Made by a program: the position numbers and the translations under genes
Shown here: piece by piece, positions 37,628 through 46,546 of the stretch
How the letters are laid out: each line of letters opens with the position of its first letter
Position numbering within the stretch: the stretch's first letter is position 1
Notes under the pieces: model-generated
Databases searched by the model: none
The model's input: the letters and a program-made list of their open reading frames with translations, nothing else
What the model was told of the DNA's origin: nothing
Assembly (NCBI GenBank): GCA_964641155.1
Contig: CAZXJO010000001.1
Coordinates: 310,001 to 374,000, forward strand
Source of the DNA: DTCV01 sp964641155
GTDB taxonomy: Archaea; Thermoproteota; Thermoprotei_A; Sulfolobales; NBVN01
DNA: 64,000 bases
Direction of reading: 5' to 3'

Positions 37628-38167
37628 ATGATTAAAGCGCAGCTAGTTGGTTCTAAATTAATAGTCTTTGAAGTAAGCGCAGCCAGGACTATCTTCTCTA
37701 AGGGGTTTTTCGGTAAGCCATTGGGTGTTAAAAAACCTAAGACCACAGACATTAACTCACCGTTAGAGTTGTCCTTGGTTGAGGGTATGTATCTGCTTGA
37801 GAATAACGTTATCTACGTAGAACACATGGGTAGGGTCTTAGGGTTGGAGGATTTAAGAGCTATAGCTAATGAGAGGATAGCTAACTTCGACGACCTCTAC
37901 CATGTGTATAAGGAGTTGAGGAGGGAGGGATTCGTAGTTCGCTCCGGTCTCAAGTACGGGGCGGACTTCGCCGTCTACAGGTCCAGGCCAGGCTTGGAAC
38001 ACGCCCCATACTTAGTTAAGGTCGTGAGATTTGATAGTTCTGTGGACCCAGGTGACCTAGTAGGGTGGGGGAGGTTGTCACATAGCGTTAGGAAGAAACT
38101 GCTGATAGCTGTTGTCTATCCCGATAAAGAGGTTGACTACATAATGTTTAAATGGTTTAAACCGTAG
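37628..38167 (+). CDS. endA: tRNA-splicing endonuclease, catalytic subunit
   Basis: About 179 residues. The C-terminal catalytic domain has the three residues of the family: the Tyr in GADFAVYR, the His in LEHAPYLVKV and a Lys in SHSVRKKL. It cuts bulge-helix-bulge structures to excise tRNA introns. Crenarchaeal enzymes are usually heterotetramers with a second, structural subunit, which is not in this window, and that form accepts relaxed substrates. This matches the non-canonical intron sites in the tRNA genes here. A TTG at 37622 is an alternative start. Confidence 0.9.
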   Translation: MIKAQLVGSKLIVFEVSAARTIFSKGFFGKPLGVKKPKTTDINSPLELSLVEGMYLLENNVIYVEHMGRVLGLEDLRAIANERIANFDDLYHVYKELRREGFVVRSGLKYGADFAVYRSRPGLEHAPYLVKVVRFDSSVDPGDLVGWGRLSHSVRKKLLIAVVYPDKEVDYIMFKWFKP

Positions 38168-38196
38168 GTATTAAATAGGAAGTACAGCAGTGTCAG

Positions 38197-38601
38197 GTGG
38201 GCCTCTTGGAAACGACAGACAGGCAGCAGAGGTTCGGAAGACACCAGGAAAGTGATAGGGAATTAAAGCCCCTACCCATAGGTAAGTCATGTAACCAACT
38301 GTGTCCGTTCTTTAAATGCTCTAAAGGCGCCATAGTGTTCACTAACAAAGTTGTTAAGGGCCACGTGCAGAAATCAGCTATGTGTAGGTGGATCGGGGAT
38401 CAGTGCTTAGGTTATAAATGCCAGTTCGGTTATTGCGAGCGGAGGGCGTTGCTGCCGAACGGTATATGCACTTTAGCAGTGAAGTTCAGTGAGGGGAGTG
38501 AGGACTTTTTCAAGGAAGTGGAGAAGGCTGAGTTAGGTGGCGGTAAGGTTAGAGACATTCTTGGCCGAAGAACTGGGCGCAAAGACGCCTTCCTTGAGTA
38601 G
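38197..38601 (+). CDS. uncharacterised cysteine-rich protein
   Basis: 134 residues with eight cysteines at 32, 36, 41, 63, 70, 75, 80 and 91, a spacing that suggests two metal sites or one Fe-S cluster plus a zinc site. The N-terminus up to residue 28 is charged and may be non-conserved; the GTG start is uncertain. I do not recognise the family. The 3' end overlaps the convergent flavin prenyltransferase gene by 53 bases. Confidence 0.6.
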   Translation: MGLLETTDRQQRFGRHQESDRELKPLPIGKSCNQLCPFFKCSKGAIVFTNKVVKGHVQKSAMCRWIGDQCLGYKCQFGYCERRALLPNGICTLAVKFSEGSEDFFKEVEKAELGGGKVRDILGRRTGRKDAFLE

Positions 38602-39175
38602 CCCCACCACTCCAACGTGTGTAGAGGTTGTTTTCAATACCCACCACGTCCAAAGCCTTCCCAACAACGTATTCTATCAAGTCCTTAACGTTCTCAGGGC
38701 CTGGGTAAAACGCCGGCGCCGCCGGTAGTATCGTTGCACCGGCTATTGAGGCTTTAAGCATGTTAAATATGTCTAACGTGCTTATGGGGGTTTCCCTGAT
38801 AACCAACACGAGGGGTTTCCTCAACCTAAGGAAGTTTACAGCCGTCCTAACCAGTAGGTTATCTTGGTAGGAACTAGCAATAGATGCGAGGGTCTTCAAC
38901 GAGCAAGGTGCAATAATCATAGAGTTGAAGTTGTGCAGTGCTGATGTGCTCGCGAGGGAGGAGCTTAATTCATCATCCATGAAGACTTCCTTACATCTAG
39001 ACCTGATGATGTTTAAGAACGCTTCACTGCTGCAGCACTCCTGCTCAGCTACCTTGAGGGCGTTCTTAGTAACTATCGCGAAGACCTCAGACCCGTTAAG
39101 ATGGTTTAGGTAGTCTATGAGCCTTAACCCATAGATAACACCGCTAGCGCCGCTGATACCTACCACTACCCTCAA
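38549..39175 (-). CDS. ubiX: flavin prenyltransferase UbiX-like
   Basis: 208 residues of the flavoprotein fold. The FMN-binding GISGASG at 7-13 and the later APCSLKTLASIASSYQDNL and PLVLVIRETPIS segments are UbiX signatures. UbiX attaches a prenyl group to FMN to make the cofactor of UbiD-type decarboxylases; no UbiD gene is in this window. The C-terminal 30 residues (after about 178) are less typical and overlap the convergent Cys-rich gene. Confidence 0.9.
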   Translation of the reverse strand: MRVVVGISGASGVIYGLRLIDYLNHLNGSEVFAIVTKNALKVAEQECCSSEAFLNIIRSRCKEVFMDDELSSSLASTSALHNFNSMIIAPCSLKTLASIASSYQDNLLVRTAVNFLRLRKPLVLVIRETPISTLDIFNMLKASIAGATILPAAPAFYPGPENVKDLIEYVVGKALDVVGIENNLYTRWSGGATQGRRLCAQFFGQECL

Positions 39176-39313
39176 TCCCTTAACTCACCTTTATAAACGC
39201 GGTAACACGACTTAAATATGTGATGAGGCTCGAAAGGTCGGATCGGTGAAGAGCCCGTGCAGGGCTGAAATATTCCTTATTTAACTTCCCCACCGCTAAC
39301 ATTACCTGGGTAG

Positions 39314-40240
39314 GTGCGTGGCCTAATGGATGAGGAGGTGGTTAGTAAGTATCTAAGGGCCGGGGAAATCGCTTGGAGGGTTAAGCAATTCATATATAGT
39401 TACCTGAGGCCGGGCGTTAAACTGCTCGAACTAGCGAACACCGTCGAGGGCGTGATTAAGGAACTAGGAGGGCAGCCAGCATTCCCCGTGAATATATCAG
39501 TTAACGCTGTGGCAGCTCATAAAACACCCCTACTCGATGAGGTAGGATCTGTGATGGAGGGTGATGTGGTCAAAATTGACATAGGTGTGCACTGCGACGG
39601 ATACATAGCTGACACAGCCATAACCATATCCTACAATGATAGGTTCGATTTACTCGTAGATAGTGCGAGGGAAGCGTTGGAGAGGTCTTTAAACGTTGTC
39701 GGAGAAGGTGTTAGGTTTTCAGATGTTGGAAGCGTTATAGAGGAGACCGCCAAGAGGTATGGGTTTAAACCTATTAAGAATTTAGGAGGTCATAGCTTGG
39801 GGAGGTACTTAATACATGCAGGTGATGTAATACCCAATTATAACGACATGTTTCAGTTGGGAAGGTTTAAGAGGGGTGGGGCATATGCTATCGAACCGTT
39901 CGTATCCGATGGTAGGGGTTACGTAGTTGAATCTGATGAGGTCAACATATACGCATTAACTAGGACTAAATTCAAAGGTCTAACAGAGCTGGAGCTCCGA
40001 GTAGTCAATCACATCTTAGATAAGTTCAAGACCCTACCGTTCTGTGAGAGGTGGTTGGTCCACGAAACCAGGTTACCGGTAAACATGTTGAGGGAGGTCC
40101 TAAACTCATTAGCACATAAAAACGTAGTTAGGAAATATCCAATACTTCAAGAAGCGTCGAGCGCGGCGCGTGTGGCACAATTTGAGGAAACAGTTTTAAT
40201 AGGTGACGACGTCTTAGTGATAACGAACCCTAAGCACTGA
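39314..40240 (+). CDS. map: methionine aminopeptidase, type II
   Basis: 308 residues. Removes the initiator methionine. The substrate His69 (AAHKTP), metal ligands Asp89 and Asp100 (KIDIG, IADTA), His160 or its neighbourhood (NLGGHSLGRYLIH), Glu194 and a late glutamate in FEETVLI are all in place. The type II helical insert lies between about 200 and 280. GTG at 39314 or ATG at 39326 could be the start; an AGGTG lies between them, favouring ATG slightly. Confidence 0.95.
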   Translation: MRGLMDEEVVSKYLRAGEIAWRVKQFIYSYLRPGVKLLELANTVEGVIKELGGQPAFPVNISVNAVAAHKTPLLDEVGSVMEGDVVKIDIGVHCDGYIADTAITISYNDRFDLLVDSAREALERSLNVVGEGVRFSDVGSVIEETAKRYGFKPIKNLGGHSLGRYLIHAGDVIPNYNDMFQLGRFKRGGAYAIEPFVSDGRGYVVESDEVNIYALTRTKFKGLTELELRVVNHILDKFKTLPFCERWLVHETRLPVNMLREVLNSLAHKNVVRKYPILQEASSAARVAQFEETVLIGDDVLVITNPKH

Positions 40241-40562
40241 TACAATGTTCCACTGTTGACCTTCATCCCTTCTTCACGTGCTGGGCATAGGTCTGAAGCA
40301 CCCTCAAAATCGACCACTAGTTCGGCAGTAAACAAGCTTCACATCATTACGGAAAAGAATTCATAGCTTCTCAACCCTAACGGAGTTGCTGTGGCGGGTC
40401 TAAACCAGTGTGGGTCCTCAGACGTACGGGGTGGGGGTTGACATACCTACTGCTAGTCACTTTGGGACATCTAAACAGTGCATGCAGAACTACAGGCGCA
40501 GCCCCCCGCCCTGATGAAAGTATATATTGAGGTTTAAATATGGCTTTAAGGAGGATGCGTAA
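40241..40562. other. non-coding stretch before DUF1512 gene
   Basis: 322 bases with no supported reading frame. At the right end TATATATTGAGG and TTTAAATATGG (about 40520-40545) form an AT-rich promoter-like region and AAGGAGG precedes the next ATG. Nothing else is recognisable. Confidence 0.4.
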
Positions 40563-41660
40563 ATGGACGCAGGAAGTTCAAGCGACACCTGGTACCTGTT
40601 ACTGCTTTTAATGTTTGCAATATCATTCATACTTAACTTCACTGACGTACCTCAAAGAATTCAGTTGTGGAGGTTCGCGTCATATATAAGACGTAGGTTG
40701 GTGCAGATGGATGAAATCGAAGGTGATGTAAGGCGTAGGCTGATAAACTACCTAAGTAAGTTGAACGTAGGTGCTCCTAAAGAGGTTGTGGATAACTTCA
40801 TCAATAACTACTTCCTGATAGAACCGGTTGACATAGAGCCTATAGACATTATTAGGAGGCTTTCTCACCTGATTAACGTCAGGGATGCTAACGTTAAGTC
40901 ATACGCTGAGAAGTACATGTTAGGTATCCAAAAATCCGAAAGGTATAACGCAATTGTTGCTCTGGAGATCGCATCAGCGATTAACTCAGTTAATAAAGTA
41001 TTGAAGCATTACTTCAAGCTAGGCTTGAAGAACAATAATTGGGTATTGCTCATGCAGCTAGCTCTTGAGATGCCCAACATAATCAGGATCGTTAACTCGT
41101 ACAGCAAGGCATTAGACGCTTTCTTCTCGGGAACACCTATAGGTGATGGTGCGGGACCCCTACTCGTTAGGTACTTGGTTGGTGGCGCTAGCCCGAAGCA
41201 ACTAGTTGAGGACACGGTGTATTACGAAGCAACCATTAACGGCAGGCGGGTTTACGCCATAAAGGCTGAGGGTCCTGGGGCGACTGTAGGTAGGCCTGGG
41301 GAAGCTGTTGAGAAGCTGGTTGAGATGTTGGGTGGTAATGTTGCGAGGATAATCACCGTTGACGCGGCCCTGAAGCTGGAGATAGAGGAAACTGGGGAGG
41401 TAGCTGAAGGTGTGGGAGCTGCTATTGGGGACGTAGGGCCTGAGAAGATAGGTATCGAAAGGGCTGCAACCAAGTATGGAATACCGTTGGATGCAGTAGT
41501 TATTAAGATGTCGCTGGAGGAAGCAATAAACACTATGACTAAGGAAGTCTACGAAGGTGTTTTAAAGGCTCTCGAGAGGGTTAAGAACATAATAAATGGT
41601 GTGAGTGAGGGAAGCTCCGTGATAGTCGTCGGGGTAGGTAACAGTGTAGGGGTGCTATAA
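40563..41660 (+). CDS. DUF1512 family membrane-anchored protein
   Basis: 365 residues: one N-terminal membrane helix (about 8-27), a helical region to about 200, and a conserved C-terminal alpha/beta domain rich in Gly (SGTPIGDGAGPL, AEGPGATVGRPGEA, AIGDVGPEKIGIERAA). This fits the archaeal DUF1512 family, whose function is unknown. Strong ribosome-binding AAGGAGG nine bases before ATG. Its stop overlaps the next gene by one base, coupling it to a small zinc-ribbon membrane protein. Confidence 0.7.
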   Translation: MDAGSSSDTWYLLLLLMFAISFILNFTDVPQRIQLWRFASYIRRRLVQMDEIEGDVRRRLINYLSKLNVGAPKEVVDNFINNYFLIEPVDIEPIDIIRRLSHLINVRDANVKSYAEKYMLGIQKSERYNAIVALEIASAINSVNKVLKHYFKLGLKNNNWVLLMQLALEMPNIIRIVNSYSKALDAFFSGTPIGDGAGPLLVRYLVGGASPKQLVEDTVYYEATINGRRVYAIKAEGPGATVGRPGEAVEKLVEMLGGNVARIITVDAALKLEIEETGEVAEGVGAAIGDVGPEKIGIERAATKYGIPLDAVVIKMSLEEAINTMTKEVYEGVLKALERVKNIINGVSEGSSVIVVGVGNSVGVL

Positions 41661-41962
41661 TGGTTCAGTTACGTGGCGCCTTAGACGTGTTCACGTTGGT
41701 TATGTTAATCGTTACCGTGGTCCTCGTCGTCTACACCATAGCTATGATGCTTATGCAGAAGGGTAAAAGTAAGACAACCGCAAGCCCTAAGGTAATCACT
41801 AAGGTGAGGTGTGTGCAGAACGACTATGATGTGGAGAAGGAGTTCAGCAAAGGCGATTATGTGGGGTTGGAGGTAGGGAAGTGTCCGAAATGTGGTAGTA
41901 CCTTAACCATCGATGCCATATACATGGTTGGCAGTGTTAAGGAGAAGGAACCCTCTTTATAG
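41660..41962 (+). CDS. small membrane protein with zinc ribbon
   Basis: 100 residues: one membrane helix near residues 11-32, a basic linker, and a short C-terminal domain with one Cys near 51 and a CPKCG pair near 75-79. Two further ligands for a full ribbon are not obvious, so metal binding is uncertain. It is translationally coupled to the DUF1512 gene and likely works with it. Confidence 0.65.
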   Translation: MVQLRGALDVFTLVMLIVTVVLVVYTIAMMLMQKGKSKTTASPKVITKVRCVQNDYDVEKEFSKGDYVGLEVGKCPKCGSTLTIDAIYMVGSVKEKEPSL

Positions 41963-42034
41963 CGCATGATTGCGGTCCTAGGGGTCATACACCTATTATA
42001 ACTCCACTTCTTAGATTAGATACTGGGATTAAGG

Positions 42035-42883
42035 TTGAAGGTTCTGCAGTATTTGGTGGAATCCGTCGACCTAAGCGTGTATTCGTACGTTAAGCCAGGA
42101 GCACCCCATAGATATTCCATACATGACCAGGACCTTCATAAGTACTTAAAGACTGTGACAACGTCCCTGAACACATATATTCAAGCAATCAACGTAGGTG
42201 AGTCGATAGCTAGGGGTTCGCTTGGGATACCGTCAGCAAACTTAGGTAAGTTCTTGTCGCAATCTATATCATCATCTTTCAGTAAGTTGACGTCAAACGC
42301 CGTGGTTGAGTTACACCTGATGTTAATCCCTGCCACCATCGCTGTCTCATACACGTTAACTAGTGAGCGTGTGATGAACTTGAGTACTTTTAGGAAGACA
42401 ATCATGTCGCTGATGATGTACTCAGATGTTAAGGACACCCTCGAACTGTACTCAACACTTAAGAAGTTAGGGAGGTACGAACGTCTTTTACTGGAGTTGG
42501 GTATTAGTGAAGGGGTTATCAGGACTAACTCCATGAACTTACGCAACATGTACATATTGTTGAGTAGGAAGGTGTTACCGCTCAGCATGCTAATTGATAA
42601 GTTGGACGTCGTAGTGGGTATGGCAGGTAGGTTTATTAAAACCTATGAGGAGACCTACGACTACAACTTAGCTACGGTCTCCTCGTACATGTATGGGTTG
42701 GAAGCTCTTTACAACATTTCATTCGGACAGGAACTCTTCAAAGAACGTGGCATCATGAACAAGCTCCTCAAGCTTGATAAGGAGTTTAGGGGTAAGGGCC
42801 GCGATTTCACCGAGTTAATACCTGCGTTATGTGTTTCCACACTGCTATCGCTGAGCAGTTTAGATCGTACGAGCAGGGATTAA
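42035..42883 (+). CDS. CitG-like (triphosphoribosyl-dephospho-CoA synthase family) protein
   Basis: 282 residues, mostly helical. The opening YVKPGAPHRYSIHDQDLHKYL resembles the KPG..R...D pattern of the CitG/MdcB family, which in bacteria makes the citrate-lyase prosthetic group precursor. Archaeal relatives exist in organisms without citrate lyase, so the true reaction is unknown. The match is based on a short motif and general shape. The start is TTG. Confidence 0.5.
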   Translation: MKVLQYLVESVDLSVYSYVKPGAPHRYSIHDQDLHKYLKTVTTSLNTYIQAINVGESIARGSLGIPSANLGKFLSQSISSSFSKLTSNAVVELHLMLIPATIAVSYTLTSERVMNLSTFRKTIMSLMMYSDVKDTLELYSTLKKLGRYERLLLELGISEGVIRTNSMNLRNMYILLSRKVLPLSMLIDKLDVVVGMAGRFIKTYEETYDYNLATVSSYMYGLEALYNISFGQELFKERGIMNKLLKLDKEFRGKGRDFTELIPALCVSTLLSLSSLDRTSRD

Positions 42884-42915
42884 CCACCCTTAGGACTAAG
42901 GGGACGTCAGTCCTC

Positions 42916-43656
42916 CTATTTGATGTAGGTTGTAAGGTCTTTGGATTGACCGACGTTTATGACTGTTATCCCCTTCCTAGCAGGTAGGGACACATTACAC
43001 ACTCTGACACCATCTAACACTGCCTCTAAAACCCTGGAGTTATGTGCGTGCGCGTGTATTGCTACATCTGGTTTGGCGTCTTTCAGAACATCCTCTAAAC
43101 TCCTAGACCCCATGAAGGGAAGTACCTTCTCAGGCTCGCCCTTAACGGTAGCAAATGTTGGGGCGTAATGTGATACATATATCGTTACATCTGCAACCTT
43201 CTTCACGTCGATGAGTAGTTTCCTAATAATTGCGGGTCTCTCCCTATACACGCGTTCAAGGACTGGCCTATTCTTCCTCTGCCAATACGTGAGCTTTTCG
43301 AGTACCCCCCTACTGCCTATGATACTTACCTTCAGGTCATTGACGTAGATCATGGCAAGCGAGTCATTAAGCCATAGAACTTCAGGATATTCGTTAATGA
43401 ACTTCTCCTCAACTTCGTGGAATTCCTCATTCCCGAAGACAGCTACTATCGGCACATCCCTAAATCTAGACCTAACGCTGTCCACTATCATTCTAAGCTC
43501 CTTAGTGTTACCTTCATCAACCATGTCACCCGCGAATACTATTAGGTCGGGTCTGGAGTTTATCAACGACTTAAGGGAGGCTAGGAACAGGTTGAAGTAC
43601 CTATTGCCGTGGACATCACCCACAGCGTAGACCTTAACCGACGGCATCGTACCCAT
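42916..43656 (-). CDS. calcineurin-like metallophosphoesterase
   Basis: 246 residues. The binuclear-metal motifs read GDVHGN (about 13-18), AGDMVDEG (about 42-49), FGNEE (about 74-78), SHYAPT (about 160) and HAHAH (about 200). Substrate unknown; such enzymes hydrolyse nucleotides, phosphodiesters or phosphoproteins. Monocistronic, with a TATATAAA-like tract upstream. Confidence 0.85.
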   Translation of the reverse strand: MGTMPSVKVYAVGDVHGNRYFNLFLASLKSLINSRPDLIVFAGDMVDEGNTKELRMIVDSVRSRFRDVPIVAVFGNEEFHEVEEKFINEYPEVLWLNDSLAMIYVNDLKVSIIGSRGVLEKLTYWQRKNRPVLERVYRERPAIIRKLLIDVKKVADVTIYVSHYAPTFATVKGEPEKVLPFMGSRSLEDVLKDAKPDVAIHAHAHNSRVLEAVLDGVRVCNVSLPARKGITVINVGQSKDLTTYIK

Positions 43657-43804
43657 CTATAGTTGTTGTAGTTAACTAAATTTAATCTAATAGCATCAAG
43701 GGTATATAAAGGTGTGTCTGAGTAGGAACTGCGGCCAATTGAATTGATGAGATCTTAGCATTTATAAGCCCTCCACATACAATGTACGTAGGAGGTAGGA
43801 GGGA

Positions 43805-44017
43805 ATGGTCAAGCTACTTGGGACGAATTCGGCGGGGCACCTTGGTTGGGTGCTCAAGCGCTGCAACATATGTAATAGGAAATTAGTGGTAGGTAATGAT
43901 GCCGTGTACGCGTGTCCTAAATGCGGCTCAACTGCTAACGTCTATTACTGCCTAGCCGACTATAAAAGGCTTCGCGGTAAATGCCCGTACTGCAAAAGCG
44001 ATTTAGTACCGATTTAG
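43805..44017 (+). CDS. small zinc-binding protein
   Basis: 70 residues with CNIC near 20, CPKC near 37, an isolated Cys near 49 and CPYC near 60. The pairs could form a zinc ribbon, with two further ligands left over or forming a treble-clef. AGGAGG is followed by GGTAGGAGGGA before the ATG, a strong ribosome-binding site. Family not known. Confidence 0.7.
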   Translation: MVKLLGTNSAGHLGWVLKRCNICNRKLVVGNDAVYACPKCGSTANVYYCLADYKRLRGKCPYCKSDLVPI

Positions 44018-44036
44018 AGCTCTCGGGTAGAGTTCT

Positions 44037-44369
44037 TTGGCTTCTTTGAAGGGTGTTAAGGAGTTACTTATAGATGGGCAACTTAGGATTAACATCATAG
44101 AGTTAGGTAGTGAGGTGTTGGTAAGTGCCGATGTTCCAGCCATGCGTTGGTGTTACGAAACCTCAGGCGAATTGTCCATAGATGGCGTTAAGATTGTCTA
44201 TGCGTCTCTGAAGGTGCCCGGGATAGGGGTGGTAGAGGTTGCGGGATGTAAAGTTATCGACAGCCTCAGAGCTATCAACATCAAATATAAGGTAGAGTGT
44301 ACGGATGCTGCAGTAGATACTTATCGTAAGATAGTCGAGTATATGGATAAGTTCTGTAGTGAGTCATGA
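44037..44369 (+). CDS. uncharacterised small protein
   Basis: 110 residues with a beta-rich first half (QLRINIIELGSEVLVS) and a helical end (DAAVDTYRKIVEYMDKF). It has some resemblance in shape to small Pcc1-like dimers of the KEOPS complex, but no motif that would establish it. It lies 19 bases after the zinc-binding gene and is probably cotranscribed. TTG start is uncertain. Confidence 0.55.
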   Translation: MASLKGVKELLIDGQLRINIIELGSEVLVSADVPAMRWCYETSGELSIDGVKIVYASLKVPGIGVVEVAGCKVIDSLRAINIKYKVECTDAAVDTYRKIVEYMDKFCSES

Positions 44370-44431
44370 GGCACTTTATAACTTAACAGTTTAAAACAAC
44401 CCTTATTAGTAATTTCGTAGGTGTTCACGTA

Positions 44432-44944
44432 ATGTTCAAGGACCTCAACGTGGATTTAAACGACCTCAAAGCGCATGCCTCGAACTTAATTGCCGGCGCC
44501 GAAGTTACCACGGTGTCAGCCGGGGGAGTTAAAAGCCTAAATATCTTAACTCCGAGCGGCCTCTTATTCGATTTAAGGGTAACTAACGTGTCCGCTGAGG
44601 TTTACCTTAACCTATGTATTGAAGGATATGAGAGCTTAGAAAGTTTACTCACTGAGATCGGTCTAGGCTTTACTTTTAAATTAATTAAAGAACTGCGCGA
44701 TGTGTTTAAATCACTGCCAAAATCACTAATAATCTCCAAGGCAATACCTTCAGGCATCACCTACCTAATCCTAGAGCCCACCAACACGTTTCCACCGGTT
44801 AAGGGAGTCTTGAGGGGAGGTGAAATTGCTGTGACAGCGCCTTCGTGCTCAGTAATCAACGGTAAGGTGGAGTGCGCTGAGGCAAAGTACTTACCAATAG
44901 TTAGCGCGGTCGCTAATACTCTAAAAGAGTTCACGTTAACCTAA
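44432..44944 (+). CDS. uncharacterised protein
   Basis: 170 residues, neutral, mixed alpha/beta, with no membrane segment. Distinctive pieces are LNLCIEGYESLES and a C-terminal CSVINGKVECAEAKYL, with two Cys close together. No family recognised. An A/T box (AACAGTTTAAAACAACC) ends about 30 bases before the ATG. Confidence 0.6.
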   Translation: MFKDLNVDLNDLKAHASNLIAGAEVTTVSAGGVKSLNILTPSGLLFDLRVTNVSAEVYLNLCIEGYESLESLLTEIGLGFTFKLIKELRDVFKSLPKSLIISKAIPSGITYLILEPTNTFPPVKGVLRGGEIAVTAPSCSVINGKVECAEAKYLPIVSAVANTLKEFTLT

Positions 44945-45205
44945 CCCCACCTATGCTGAGGAGGTCGTTAACTCAATCACTACCGTTCGGGTGTGAACTT
45001 CTCCCAACTAAATGAAACCAGGGACAAACGGTAACATACCGTAGACGGTGGTGGAAATAAACTCTTCGATCTTAATACGTTATTAATAGTCATGTGGGGG
45101 AGGTACTAGCAGTGACACCCCAGCTAATAACTCATACCAGCGTTACAACAGACCTACCACATTTAAACGATTAATGAACAGTAGTGTACTCTCAGGAGAT
45201 ATGCC

Positions 45206-45715
45206 TTGAGTGATGCAGTCACTTCAGTCTCTGAGGAGTCCATCTTCAGCGAGGCATCGTACGTCGAAGTGATAGCTGATGATCTTGTGAGGACGGCCTC
45301 CGTAATAGGTATTCTTAAAAGCATTGGTGAGGAGTGTGATGAGTTGATAGGGGTTCTCAAATTCCTAACTTCAGAACTTGTGATGGAGCTACACACAAAT
45401 AAGTATGTTGATGGGCTTGCTGCGGAGTTACGCGATGCTATTAAGGTCTCCCTCTGGGAGGTTGGGGACGAATTTAAGCTGTCAACGCTCATCAACGACG
45501 TCGTGTCGTTAGGTTTGATGGTTAGGGAAGGTTTCAACGACCCAGAACTAGCGAAGGAGGTGTTGGAGGAGTTCGCGGATACGTTTTCCCTACAGTTAAG
45601 CAGGTGTGATATTGTTAGGGAGGTTATGGAGAGCGGTGATCCGGCACTAATCCTTCAAACGGTATTGGTGGGTCTCACACTAGCTGTGGGTGGGCTCAAC
45701 TACGAAGGTGGTTAA
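45206..45715 (+). CDS. uncharacterised acidic helical protein
   Basis: 169 residues, acidic and almost wholly helical (for example DDLVRTASVIGILKSIG and AKEVLEEFADTF). No motif or family is recognised. A TTG start is assumed. It runs directly into the C2H2 gene on the same strand, with which it may form a pair. Confidence 0.55.
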   Translation: MSDAVTSVSEESIFSEASYVEVIADDLVRTASVIGILKSIGEECDELIGVLKFLTSELVMELHTNKYVDGLAAELRDAIKVSLWEVGDEFKLSTLINDVVSLGLMVREGFNDPELAKEVLEEFADTFSLQLSRCDIVREVMESGDPALILQTVLVGLTLAVGGLNYEGG

Positions 45716-45716
45716 T

Positions 45717-46031
45717 TTGTCCAGAGTTGATGTGCTGTCGGAGAGGCTCATAGAGTTTGTGGCTAGGGCTGCGTCAAGGATAAGTTACGACCAACGTAAG
45801 TTGGTAGCTATATCCGGTACCTCAATGCACGGAATAGTGCTTAAGGTGATCGGCAGGGTGTCTGAGTGGGTTTCTGAGGACAGGGGTGGTTTACTCTGGT
45901 GTAGACTATGTGGTAGGGGTTCTTTCACTAAGAGGGGTCTTTACCTACATTTAGTTAGGGTTCATAACTTCGAGATTAAGAGCATAATCGAAGATGAACT
46001 GCGTAGGGAGCTGAAGACAGCCCAGAGATAA
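45717..46031 (+). CDS. C2H2 zinc-finger protein
   Basis: About 104 residues. A classical finger lies near residues 62-84: WCRLCG, then FTKRGLYLHLVRVH, that is C-x2-C-x12-H-x4-H-like spacing. The rest is a helical N-terminal region. Such single-finger proteins occur in crenarchaea and their viruses and are presumed DNA- or RNA-binding. The TTG at 45717, one base after the previous stop with GGTGG upstream, is preferred over the overlapping GTG at 45690. Confidence 0.7.
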   Translation: MSRVDVLSERLIEFVARAASRISYDQRKLVAISGTSMHGIVLKVIGRVSEWVSEDRGGLLWCRLCGRGSFTKRGLYLHLVRVHNFEIKSIIEDELRRELKTAQR

Positions 46032-46214
46032 TGCGCGGTGGTCAAAACCGCGTGAACGGGTAGCAAAACATGGAAAGAACTGTTGGATAGATGTTAGGAG
46101 GTTCTAGGTTAGGTGGTCATTCAGGGATGGAGGCGCTCATCAACTCACGTTTGGAGTCACTAATCATCCCATGTATAGTTGGCTAAACACTCAGATTTAA
46201 GTCTATCACGTAAG

Positions 46215-46304
46215 TGCCGCCGCGGGGATTTGAACCCCGGACCTCCGGATCTCCCAGATGGGCCGTATGAGTCCGGCGCTCTGACCAGACTAAGCTACGG
46301 CGGC
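46215..46304 (-). tRNA. tRNA-Met(CAU) with canonical intron
   Basis: Acceptor arms 46298-46304 and 46216-46222 pair fully. The anticodon loop begins CTCATA, giving CAU. The gene is 90 nt, about 15 longer than normal; removing 15 nt after position 37 leaves CCGGA/TCCGG as the anticodon stem, so the intron sits at the canonical 37/38 site. No CCA is encoded. It is the second CAU tRNA in the window, without initiator A1-U72. Confidence 0.88.
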
Positions 46305-46390
46305 ACCACTCTAGAATAAATGAATCACAGATTTAAGTTTTATGAGTCCCGCGTTCTTGAGGTTCGGAGAAGCACTGAATGCGGTGAATT

Positions 46391-46518
46391 GGGCGGGACC
46401 CCAACTTGGGAGGGCTGCGAGACCTCTCGGATCTCACAGCCCTTCCCAACGTGGCTAGCTTAACTTCCGGGATCTGACGAGTCCGGGTGTTTCCTAGCCA
46501 CTATGGTCGGGGCCGCCA
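46391..46518 (-). rRNA. rrf: 5S ribosomal RNA
   Basis: On the minus strand about 127 nt read as 5S rRNA: the start GGCGGCCCCGACC, loop B/C region with AACACCCGGACTCGT, the invariant CCCGGAAGTTAAGC, and the 3' end GGTCCCGCCC, with 5' GGCGG pairing to 3' CCGCC. A TTAAAAA box at 46540-46546 is at the right distance (about 25) upstream. It is a stand-alone 5S gene between two intron-bearing tRNAs and is not linked to 16S or 23S here. The ends are exact only to a few bases. Confidence 0.95.
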
Positions 46519-46539
46519 CATTTGATAGTACTTCAGTGG

Positions 46540-46546
46540 TTTTTAA
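46540..46546 (-). promoter_or_regulatory. A/T box of 5S rRNA gene
   Basis: TTAAAAA on the minus strand lies 22-28 bases before the 5S 5' end, the usual archaeal distance. Confidence 0.5.

Noticed and set aside
43690..43800. TGATGA in the gap before the zinc-binding gene as a C/D sRNA
   Set aside because: No D box follows in range.
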